From assembly GCA_030601015.1 (NCBI GenBank), contig JAUVUO010000095.1:1-5582 (forward strand): a stretch of DNA of 5,582 nucleotides. The letters are read 5' to 3'. Every line of letters begins with the position of its first letter. Position 1 is the first letter of the stretch. Origin of the DNA: Candidatus Omnitrophota bacterium (GTDB lineage Bacteria; Omnitrophota; Gorgyraeia; Duberdicusellales; 4484-171). The position numbers and the translations under genes were made by a program. Under the pieces are notes generated by a model, which worked only from the letters and a program-made list of their open reading frames with translations, made no database searches and had not been told where the DNA came from. Shown one piece after another: positions 1-5,582 of this stretch.

Positions 1-210
1 AAAATATTCTTTATTTTAATAGTTGACCATTAACTAAATTATTTAAAAAAATAAGTATAATTTAAATATTTACCAATAAATTTTTTTATCATTTTAATTT
101 TAAAATATTACTTATTTTAAAAATTAATTAACTAATTGTCAAATAATAAAATTTTTTAATACCAATTTTTATCAATTTCTGTTTACATATTTGTCACCGC
201 GAATAATGCG
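1..210. other. AT-rich intergenic stretch with no recognisable gene
   Basis: This stretch is made almost entirely of A and T, with short homopolymer runs, up to about position 180. All forward frames that enter from the left edge meet stops within about 11 codons, so no partial gene can be supported. I saw no RNA gene. A TTGACC at 23-28 and a TATAAT at 56-61 exist but are 27 bases apart, too far for one sigma70 promoter. The stretch ends at the flank of the MITE-like element. Confidence 0.7.
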
Positions 211-215
211 ATCAT

Positions 216-232
216 GGCGCTGTTACAAAATA
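216..232 (+). repeat. Left terminal inverted repeat of the MITE-like element
   Basis: This 17-bp arm reads GGCGCTGTTACAAAATA. It pairs with the arm at 329-345 with a single difference (A225 against G in the other arm's complement). Confidence 0.75.
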
Positions 233-249
233 AGCTAAAAGTTTCATTT

Positions 250-259
250 CCGCGGAAGT
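250..259. repeat. Perfect 10-bp palindrome inside the MITE-like element
   Basis: TTCCGCGGAA is its own reverse complement. The wider context (CATTTCCGCGG...GCGAATC) looks like a decayed version of a dispersed palindromic repeat of the type that begins GTCATTCCCGC, but that family link is from memory. Confidence 0.5.
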
Positions 260-269
260 GCGAATCACG

Positions 270-287
270 AAAATCAATAAAATCAAT
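270..287 (+). repeat. Two tandem copies of a 9-bp unit
   Basis: The unit AAAATCAAT occurs twice in exact tandem (270-278 and 279-287) between the palindrome and the hairpin of the MITE-like element. It may be a simple slippage duplication. No function is evident. Confidence 0.6.
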
Positions 288-295
288 AGCTCTGG

Positions 296-318
296 ATTGT
301 CCGGTCAAGCCGGACAAT
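296..318. repeat. Perfect 9-bp hairpin inside the MITE-like element
   Basis: ATTGTCCGG (296-304) pairs exactly with CCGGACAAT (310-318) around a 5-base loop, TCAAG. It is not followed by a T-run on either strand, so it is not a normal intrinsic terminator. Hairpins with a CCGGTCAAGCCGG core recur as dispersed palindromic repeats in various bacterial genomes; I infer a similar origin here. Confidence 0.7.
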
Positions 319-328
319 GACAAAAGGG

Positions 329-345
329 TATTTTGCAACAGCGCC
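329..345 (-). repeat. Right terminal inverted repeat of the MITE-like element
   Basis: Read on the minus strand this arm is GGCGCTGTTGCAAAATA, matching the left arm at 16 of 17 positions. The five bases just outside it, ATCAT, repeat the five bases just outside the left arm in the same orientation. Confidence 0.75.
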
Positions 346-350
346 ATCAT

Positions 351-552
351 GAAAATCATATTACCAAAAACGTTTATAGGATTCTAATCAATTATTCTTT
401 TTTAAATGCTTAATATATTTTTATGGGTTGAATTATGGTTGGAAATAACTATTTGATAAAGACGGGCCTATGGGGGCAAGCTGATCAGTCTCTGGCTAAA
501 CCCAATTCGCTAACTATTTAACTCACGAATTCTTCAATACAAAAGATTGCTT
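351..552. other. Intergenic region downstream of the ABC-F gene
   Basis: No gene is supported here. Positions 455-510 are noticeably richer in GC than the flanks and are bracketed by a 9-bp direct repeat, TAACTATTT (446-454 and 511-519). A 28-codon forward frame (ATG at 435, TAA at 519-521) overlaps this patch but has no Shine-Dalgarno sequence and no recognisable product. CTGATCAG at 481-488 is a perfect palindrome. I found no convincing intrinsic terminator for the ABC-F gene that ends at 553; the DNA just past its stop contains only a weak 4-bp stem without a T-run. Confidence 0.55.
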
Positions 553-2169
553 TTATATATATAACTGATGCAGTTGTTGTTTAACATTTTCATCGGCTAA
601 GTATTCATCAAAGGTTATGTCTATCTTATCTATATAACCTTTAGGGGTAATTTCAATTATACGGTTAGCCACTGTTTGAACAAGCTGATGATCATGCGAA
701 GAAAAAAGAATAGTTCCGGAATATCTCTCTAAACCCTTATTTAAAGCTGTTATGGATTCTAAATCTAAATGATTTGTAGGTTCATCTAAAATTAAAACAT
801 TAGATTGAGCAAGCATCATTTTTGACAGCATACATCTTACCTTCTCTCCTCCGGATAAGACTTTAACTGATTTCAAAGATTCTTCCCCTGAAAAAAGCAT
901 ACGCCCTAAAAATCCTCGAACAAAATTTTCATCGGTGTTGTCAGAGTACTGACGAAGCCAATCGATAACATTCAAATCATCATTAAAATATTCAGTATTA
1001 TCTTTAGGATAATAAGCACGGCTGGTAGAAATCCCCCACTTAAAAACACCTCTGTCAGGTTGAATTTCTTCCATCAAAACTTGAAACAACGTTGTCTTAG
1101 CTAAATCATGCGGGCCGACAAAAGCGATCTTATCGCCTTTATGAACTGTTATATTAAAATCATTAAACATTATTTTACCATCCACACTCTTACATAAACC
1201 GTCAACACTTAAAAGATCATTTCCTGCCTCTCTCAAAGGTTCAAAATTAATATAGGGATATTTTCGGGATGAAGGTTTTATATCTTCCAAAGTTAATTTC
1301 TTTAAAATATTTTTTCTGCTGGTAGCTTGCCTGGATTTAGAAGCGTTGGCACTAAATCGGGCAATGAATTCCTGAAGTTCTTTGCGTTTATCTTCAACTT
1401 TTTTATTAGCTTCACTGCGCTGTTTTAAAGCTAACTGACTTGACTCAAACCAAAAACTAAAATTCCCCATATACATTTGAATTTTACCAAAATCAATATC
1501 AGCAATATGAGTACAAACCTTATCTAAAAAATGCCTATCATGAGAAACAACAATTGCGGTATTTTCAAATTTACACAAAAATTCTTCCAGCCACATACAA
1601 CTCGCTACATCCAAATGATTAGTCGGCTCATCTAATAATAAAATATCCGGATTGCCAAATAAAGCCTGTGCTAAAAGCACTCGAACCTTTTGCCCGGCTT
1701 CCAGCTGTTTCATCTGAACTTCACATAATCTTTGAGGTATTCCTAAATCACTTAATAATTTAGACGCGTCAGATTCAGCATTCCAACCATCTAATTCACC
1801 AAACTCTGCCTCTAACTCCGAAGCACGTATCCCATCTTTATCGGAAAAGTCTTCTTTAGAATAAATTAAGTCTTTTTCCCTCATAATATTATAGAGTTTT
1901 TCATGCCCCATAATAACAGTTGTCAAAACAATATGTTCATCATAAGCGAACTGATCTTGTTTTAAAACCGAAATTCGTTTGCCCTGAGGAATTACTACTT
2001 CACCTCTGTTAGGTTCTATGTTGCCGGAAAGAATTCCTAAAAAAGTAGATTTCCCTGAACCATTAGCCCCAATTAGGCCATAACAATTTCCCGGAGTAAA
2101 AACAATGTTTACATTAGAAAAAAGTTTACGCAAACCGTATTGCAAAGAAATGTCTTTTGTAGAAATCAT
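553..2169 (-). CDS. ybiT: ABC-F family ATPase, YbiT type (ribosome-associated translation factor)
   Basis: This 538-residue protein has two fused ABC ATPase domains and no membrane segment, the layout of ABC-F proteins, which bind the ribosomal E site and act on translation, not transport. Length and sequence resemble E. coli YbiT (about 530 residues) throughout. Domain 1 has Walker A GANGSGKST (34-42), an arm insertion (about 88-150), a degenerate signature LEAGQ (156-160), Walker B with DEPTNHLD (180-187) and switch His210. The charged, coiled linker (about 245-305, core RFSANASKSRQATSR) is the P-site tRNA interaction motif. Domain 2 has a degenerate Walker A, GPHDLAKTT (352-360), signature LSGGE (438-442), Walker B with DEPTNHLD (462-469) and His492. 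The start ATG is the first after an in-frame TAA at 2173-2175 and follows an AAAAGGG site. The gene appears to be transcribed from its own promoter. The family is sure; the exact cellular role is inferred. Nothing specifically indicates an antibiotic-resistance ABC-F. Confidence 0.95.
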   Translation of the reverse strand: MISTKDISLQYGLRKLFSNVNIVFTPGNCYGLIGANGSGKSTFLGILSGNIEPNRGEVVIPQGKRISVLKQDQFAYDEHIVLTTVIMGHEKLYNIMREKDLIYSKEDFSDKDGIRASELEAEFGELDGWNAESDASKLLSDLGIPQRLCEVQMKQLEAGQKVRVLLAQALFGNPDILLLDEPTNHLDVASCMWLEEFLCKFENTAIVVSHDRHFLDKVCTHIADIDFGKIQMYMGNFSFWFESSQLALKQRSEANKKVEDKRKELQEFIARFSANASKSRQATSRKNILKKLTLEDIKPSSRKYPYINFEPLREAGNDLLSVDGLCKSVDGKIMFNDFNITVHKGDKIAFVGPHDLAKTTLFQVLMEEIQPDRGVFKWGISTSRAYYPKDNTEYFNDDLNVIDWLRQYSDNTDENFVRGFLGRMLFSGEESLKSVKVLSGGEKVRCMLSKMMLAQSNVLILDEPTNHLDLESITALNKGLERYSGTILFSSHDHQLVQTVANRIIEITPKGYIDKIDITFDEYLADENVKQQLHQLYI

Positions 2170-2176
2170 AGTTTAA

Positions 2177-2183
2177 CCCTTTT
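2177..2183 (-). promoter_or_regulatory. Ribosome binding site of the ABC-F gene
   Basis: On the minus strand the bases AAAAGGG end 7 bases before the ATG at 2169. This is a partial Shine-Dalgarno match at a normal distance. Together with the in-frame stop just upstream it supports the chosen start. Confidence 0.6.
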
Positions 2184-2242
2184 CATTAACCCGATTCAAT
2201 AATTAATATTCTTTATATTATTTCGAATAAACCCTAATCACG

Positions 2243-2256
2243 TTGCAACTGCGCCA
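2243..2256 (-). repeat. Solitary sequence resembling the MITE terminus
   Basis: The plus strand reads TTGCAACTGCGCCA, which matches 13 of 14 bases of TTGCAACAGCGCCA at 333-346, the outer part of the MITE right end plus one flanking base. No partner in inverted orientation lies in the rest of this intergenic region. It may be what is left after partial loss of an element, or chance. It includes the palindrome GTTGCAAC (2242-2249). It would lie within the untranslated leader of the ABC-F mRNA if the promoter at 2281-2308 is used. Confidence 0.4.
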
Positions 2257-2280
2257 ATATTTTTAAAACATTGAATTGTA

Positions 2281-2308
2281 ATTATATAATAATTATCTAA
2301 TTTATCAA
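2281..2308 (-). promoter_or_regulatory. Candidate sigma70 promoter for the ABC-F gene
   Basis: On the minus strand a -35-like TTGATA (2303-2308) is separated by 16 bases from a perfect -10 hexamer TATAAT (2281-2286). Transcription would begin near 2274, giving an untranslated leader of about 105 bases. Such AT-rich DNA yields chance matches, so this is the best-looking candidate, not a certainty. A separate promoter fits with the terminator that lies just upstream at 2433-2463. Confidence 0.45.
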
Positions 2309-2388
2309 ACTATATTTAACCTAAAAAATATTTATTTTGGTTAAAAAGTTTTATTTTTTTATACTCAATTTTGGAAACTTCATATTCA

Positions 2389-2415
2389 GCCTTTTCTACT
2401 TGATCAGAAAAAGGC
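2389..2415. repeat. Hairpin between the two genes, function unclear
   Basis: GCCTTTT (2389-2395) pairs with AAAAGGC (2409-2415). With A2408 bulged out, two more pairs form, leaving the loop ACTTGATC. No T-run follows on either strand. It lies just beyond the intrinsic terminator of the oxidoreductase gene, so it might stabilise read-through transcripts or do nothing. Confidence 0.4.
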
Positions 2416-2432
2416 CGGTAGATTTTAAATCC

Positions 2433-2463
2433 AAAAAAGACCCACATCCTTGAATGGGGGTCT
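2433..2463 (-). terminator. Intrinsic terminator of the pyruvate:ferredoxin oxidoreductase gene
   Basis: On the minus strand the stem AGACCC-C-CAT (2463-2454) pairs with ATG-T-GGGTCT (2447-2438) through 10 positions with one mismatch, around the loop TCAAGG (2453-2448). It is followed by a run of T residues (complement of A2433-A2438). It starts about 50 bases after the stop codon at 2513-2515, the expected place for the end of this transcript. On the plus strand the stem is followed by CTCTTTTATT, a weaker signal. Confidence 0.85.
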
Positions 2464-2512
2464 CTTTTATTAACATTAAATTTTTGTAAAAATATATTTT
2501 AAATATAAATTA

Positions 2513-5500
2513 TTATTTTAACGTTTGATCCATTTTAGCCAAATACTCATATCTTTTAAATCTTTTTAGTACTTCTTCCTGAGCCAAATCCAACAACATT
2601 TTAGCTCTTTCGGGATTAGCCGCTTTCAAAGCTTTAAACCTATTTTCCCCATACATATAATCCTCTAATGGAAGGGTTGGTTCTTTACTGTCAATTTGTA
2701 AAGGATTCTTCCCTTCTTTAACTAACTCAGGATTAAACCTAAGAAGAGGCCAATACCCTGATAATACCGCCTTTTTCTGTTCATTCATACCTTTAGTCAT
2801 ATTAATGCCATGGGCGATACAATGAGAATAAGCAATGATAAGAGACGGCCCGTTATATTGTTCGGCCTCTATAAAGGCTTTCATAGTTTGAAAAGGATTT
2901 GCCCCTAACGCCACTACCGCAACATATATATTTCCATAACTCATCATCTGCAGTGCTAAATCTTTTTTAAATAAAGGTTTTCCTGCGGCTGCAAATTTAG
3001 CTATAGCACCCATAGGTGTAGCTTTAGACATTTGTCCTCCGGTATTAGAATACACTTCTGTATCTAAAACCAGCACGTTGACATTTTTGCCAGAAGCTAA
3101 TACATGGTCTAGCCCTCCATAACCTATATCATAGGCCCATCCGTCGCCCCCTATAATCCAAACACTTTTGCTTACCAAATAATCTATTTTATCTATTAAT
3201 TCCTTAACAATAAGGTCACCGGTATTATCTTTTAATAAAATTTCTCTTAATTTGTCAACACGTTGGCGTTGGACTTCAATATCTGGATGTGTTTTCTGAG
3301 GGGCTTCTATGATATCTTGAAAAAGTTTTGAATAATCTTGATATTCCTTTTTTACCATTAACTTTTTAATTAAATGTCTTGATTGTTCGGTCATTTGATC
3401 TATAGATAATCTCATACCAAAACCAAATTCGGCATTATCTTCGAATAATGAGTTAGACCAGGCCGGGCCTTTACCATTCTTATCTGAACAATAAGGAGTT
3501 GTCGGTAAATTACCCCCGTAAATAGAAGAACAGCCTGTGGCATTAGCTATTAACGCTCTATTTCCATACAGCTGAGTGACCAGTTTAACATAGGGAGTCT
3601 CTCCGCAACCCGGACATGCCCCTGAAAATTCAAATAGCGGACGCATAAGCTGAGAACCCTTTACTGTTCCTATACCTACAGGAAGTTCTTCTATTTTCAT
3701 ATCCGGAAGCGATAGAAAAAAACTAAAGTTTTTCTTTTCTTTTTCCCTCACAGATACCTGTGAAATCATATTTATAGCTTTTATCCCTGTAGGTTTTTTG
3801 TTTTCATCTTTTTTTGCGACAGGACAAATATTAACACAAGCCCCACATCCTGTACAATCTTCCGGAGCTGCCTGCAAAGTAAAAGCTTTATTTTCTAAAT
3901 TTTTACCTTTAGCCTGAGTATGCTTAAATCCCTCTGGAACATTTTTAAGTAAATCTTTATCATAAATTTTCATTCGTATAGCCGCATGCGGACACACCAT
4001 AGAACATTGTCCGCACTGAATACAAATTTCAGGATCCCATTCCGGAATATTCAAAGCAATATTACGTTTTTCATATTGAGAAGTTCCTACAGGGTAAGCA
4101 CCGTCAATAGGAAATTTAGAAACGGATAAATTATCCCCCTTACCGGCAACTATTTCAGATGTAACATCTTTAACAAATTCCGGAGCAGAATCAGATATAA
4201 TAGATTTAATAACTAATTTACTAGTTGCGTCTTTAGGAACAACTACCTGTTGTATTTCTTTTAAAGCTTTATCTATCACAGCGATATTCATAGATACAAC
4301 CTTTTCTCCTTTTTTTCCATAGGTTTTTATAACCGCATTTTTTATCGCGGCAACAGATTCTTCCGCGGGAATAATATTACTGATAACAAAAAAAGCTGTC
4401 TGCATTATTATGTTAATTCTTGAACCTAATCCCGCTTCTTCAGCAACTTGATAAGCATTAATAACATAAAATTTTAATTTTTTGTCAATTATTGTCTTTT
4501 GAACTTTACCAGGCAAATATTCCCAAACTTCATCTTTAGAATAAGGGCTAGCCAATAAAAACACTGCGTTAGGCTCAGCTACTGAAAGAACATCATATTT
4601 TTCCATAAAAGAAAAATTATGACAAGCAACAAAATTAGCCCTATTAATCAAATAAGGGCTTTGTATCAATTTCTTCCCAAAACGCAAATGTGAGATTGTT
4701 ATTGAACCTGCTTTCTTGGAATCATATACAAAAAATCCTTGAACATAATTTTCTGTTAACTCTCCAATTATCTTAATAGAATTTTTATTAGCACCAACAG
4801 TTCCGTCAGCACCTAACCCATAAAAGACCCCTCTAAAAGTTTCTGAATCTTCTATAGAGAAAGTTGAATCATATTCAAGACTTGTATTTGTTAAATCGTC
4901 ATCAATACCTACTGTGAAATGATTTTTAGGCTTTGCCTGCGATAAATTATCAAACACTGCCTTAACCATAGCCGGTGTGAACTCTTTAGAACCTAATCCG
5001 TATCTGCCGCCAACAATTTTAGGCCAGGTTTTAAAAGGTGCTATCCCTATTTCTAAAGCTTCTCCAATCGCCGAACGAACATCTATATAAAGAGGCTCTC
5101 CTATTGCTCCCGGTTCTTTAGTTCTATCTAATACCGCAATCAATTTTGTGGTTGAAGGAAGGCTTTTGACAAATTGTTCTATTGAAAATGGACGATAAAG
5201 CTTAACTTCCACCACCCCTACTTTTAAACCTTGAGCCTGCATATATTCAACTGTTTCCCTAACAGTTTGTCCTCCTGACCCCATAACAAATATAACTTGT
5301 TCAGCATCCTTTGCCCCGAAATAATCGAACAATTTATATTGTCTTCCTGTCTGAACAGCAAATTTATCCATTACACTTTGAACAATAGCAGGTGCTTTTT
5401 GGTAGAATTTGTTTACAGTTTCCCGGCTTTGAAAAAAAACATCAGGATTTTGTGCCGTACCCTTTATTCTGGGATTATCAGGAGTAAGGCCTCTTTGTCT

Positions 5501-5582
5501 ATGTGCTTTTACATATTTATCATCAATTAAAGCACGAATATCATCAAAACTTACTGTTTCAATCTTCTGTATCTCATGAGAT
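2513..5582 (-). CDS. nifJ: Pyruvate:ferredoxin (flavodoxin) oxidoreductase, partial at 5' end
   Basis: The enzyme oxidatively decarboxylates pyruvate with CoA to acetyl-CoA and CO2, reducing ferredoxin or flavodoxin in the cytoplasm. The frame continues upstream of the Met codon at 5371 to position 5581, where it reads SHEIQKIE and then GTAQNPDVFF, typical conserved family sequence; 1022 residues are visible and I estimate some 180-190 N-terminal residues lie outside. Numbered from the first visible codon: remainder of domain I (1 to about 75), domain II (to about 213), the CoA-binding domain III with GLGADGTVGANK (255-266), a ferredoxin domain with two CxxCxxCxxxCP motifs (Cys 520/523/526/530 and 576/579/582/586), then the thiamine diphosphate domain. 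That domain supplies the proximal-cluster cysteines (CPGCG 656 and 659, TGC 684, SHC 921) and the cofactor motif GDGWAYDIG to NTGGQ (812-850). All expected visible cofactor ligands are present. The protein ends soon after this domain and lacks the C-terminal extension of the Desulfovibrio africanus enzyme. A terminator follows the gene; its promoter is outside the window. Confidence 0.98.
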   Translation of the reverse strand, partial: SHEIQKIETVSFDDIRALIDDKYVKAHRQRGLTPDNPRIKGTAQNPDVFFQSRETVNKFYQKAPAIVQSVMDKFAVQTGRQYKLFDYFGAKDAEQVIFVMGSGGQTVRETVEYMQAQGLKVGVVEVKLYRPFSIEQFVKSLPSTTKLIAVLDRTKEPGAIGEPLYIDVRSAIGEALEIGIAPFKTWPKIVGGRYGLGSKEFTPAMVKAVFDNLSQAKPKNHFTVGIDDDLTNTSLEYDSTFSIEDSETFRGVFYGLGADGTVGANKNSIKIIGELTENYVQGFFVYDSKKAGSITISHLRFGKKLIQSPYLINRANFVACHNFSFMEKYDVLSVAEPNAVFLLASPYSKDEVWEYLPGKVQKTIIDKKLKFYVINAYQVAEEAGLGSRINIIMQTAFFVISNIIPAEESVAAIKNAVIKTYGKKGEKVVSMNIAVIDKALKEIQQVVVPKDATSKLVIKSIISDSAPEFVKDVTSEIVAGKGDNLSVSKFPIDGAYPVGTSQYEKRNIALNIPEWDPEICIQCGQCSMVCPHAAIRMKIYDKDLLKNVPEGFKHTQAKGKNLENKAFTLQAAPEDCTGCGACVNICPVAKKDENKKPTGIKAINMISQVSVREKEKKNFSFFLSLPDMKIEELPVGIGTVKGSQLMRPLFEFSGACPGCGETPYVKLVTQLYGNRALIANATGCSSIYGGNLPTTPYCSDKNGKGPAWSNSLFEDNAEFGFGMRLSIDQMTEQSRHLIKKLMVKKEYQDYSKLFQDIIEAPQKTHPDIEVQRQRVDKLREILLKDNTGDLIVKELIDKIDYLVSKSVWIIGGDGWAYDIGYGGLDHVLASGKNVNVLVLDTEVYSNTGGQMSKATPMGAIAKFAAAGKPLFKKDLALQMMSYGNIYVAVVALGANPFQTMKAFIEAEQYNGPSLIIAYSHCIAHGINMTKGMNEQKKAVLSGYWPLLRFNPELVKEGKNPLQIDSKEPTLPLEDYMYGENRFKALKAANPERAKMLLDLAQEEVLKRFKRYEYLAKMDQTLK

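Larger units (their letters stand above)
216..345. mobile_element. MITE-like non-coding element with terminal inverted repeats
   Basis: The element is about 130 bp. Its left end (216-232, GGCGCTGTTACAAAATA) and the reverse complement of its right end (329-345, GGCGCTGTTGCAAAATA) match at 16 of 17 positions. Both ends are directly flanked by the same 5 bases, ATCAT (211-215 and 346-350), which could be a target-site duplication. The interior has no reading frame of useful length, so the element cannot encode a transposase and would depend on one supplied elsewhere. From memory, the terminus GGCGCTGTTGCAAAA resembles ends of IS6-family (IS26-type) elements and of some IS5-family groups. IS6 elements usually make 8-bp duplications, which is not seen here, so the parent family is unassigned. 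The interior is richer in GC than its surroundings and contains a perfect hairpin, a palindrome and a short tandem repeat. Confidence 0.72.

Noticed and set aside
23..61. TTGACC and TATAAT as a promoter
   Set aside because: The hexamers are 27 bases apart, far from the usual 16-18, and no gene follows on that strand.
208..353. Assignment of the MITE to the IS6 family
   Set aside because: The terminus is similar, but comparing 8 bases on each side gives no 8-bp target duplication; only 5 bases match. The family is left open.
455..510. tRNA or other known structured RNA in the GC-richer patch
   Set aside because: I could not fold a cloverleaf or recognise a known riboswitch or small-RNA core on either strand.
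435..521. Possible 28-codon forward gene
   Set aside because: It has an ATG and a stop but no Shine-Dalgarno match, and its predicted peptide resembles nothing I recognise. A frame this short is expected by chance.
2389..2415. Hairpin as an intrinsic terminator
   Set aside because: Neither strand shows a T-run after the stem; the neighbouring structure at 2433-2463 explains termination much better.
5369..5371. Methionine codon at 5371 as the start of the oxidoreductase
   Set aside because: The same frame remains open upstream to the window edge and encodes typical family sequence (SHEIQKIE, HRQRGLTPDNPRIKGTAQNPD). The true start lies outside the window.
5297..5530. Forward-strand reading frame of 77 codons
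   Set aside because: It lies antisense within the oxidoreductase coding sequence, whose frame is clearly conserved across this stretch. The translated sequence has no recognisable domain, so it is a shadow frame.

Overview
The window is AT-rich DNA from what looks like a strictly or facultatively anaerobic bacterium with the standard genetic code. The evidence is a large single-chain pyruvate:ferredoxin oxidoreductase, the low GC content, and ordinary sigma70-like and intrinsic-terminator signals. The lineage cannot be fixed from this sequence; Elusimicrobiota/Endomicrobium-like, Bacteroidota or low-GC Firmicutes relatives would all fit, and this is only a guess.

Layout. (1) Positions 1-552 carry no supportable protein gene. 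The first 180 bases are extremely AT-rich and featureless. Positions 211-350 hold a compact 130-bp MITE-like element with 17-bp terminal inverted repeats and a 5-bp flanking direct repeat. Positions 435-521 form a small, locally more GC-rich patch of unknown origin. (2) Positions 553-2169 (minus) encode a complete ABC-F ATPase of the YbiT type, a ribosome-associated translation factor. (3) Positions 2170-2512 are an intergenic region with a ribosome binding site, a candidate promoter for the ABC-F gene, a solitary remnant resembling the MITE terminus, a small hairpin, and a convincing intrinsic terminator for the upstream gene. (4) Positions 2513 to the right edge (minus) encode pyruvate:ferredoxin oxidoreductase. 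Its 5' end lies beyond the window: the reading frame runs uninterrupted to the last bases, so the methionine at 5371 is internal and not the start.

Both genes are on the minus strand, but a terminator and a separate promoter between them suggest two transcription units, not an operon. Nothing links them functionally: one supplies acetyl-CoA and reduced ferredoxin in anaerobic metabolism, the other acts on ribosomes. The region is largely ordinary housekeeping sequence. The points most worth a second look are the MITE and its lone relative in the ABC-F leader, and the way the degenerate motifs of the ABC-F protein fall into one of its two ATP sites. I see no evidence for a new multi-gene system here.
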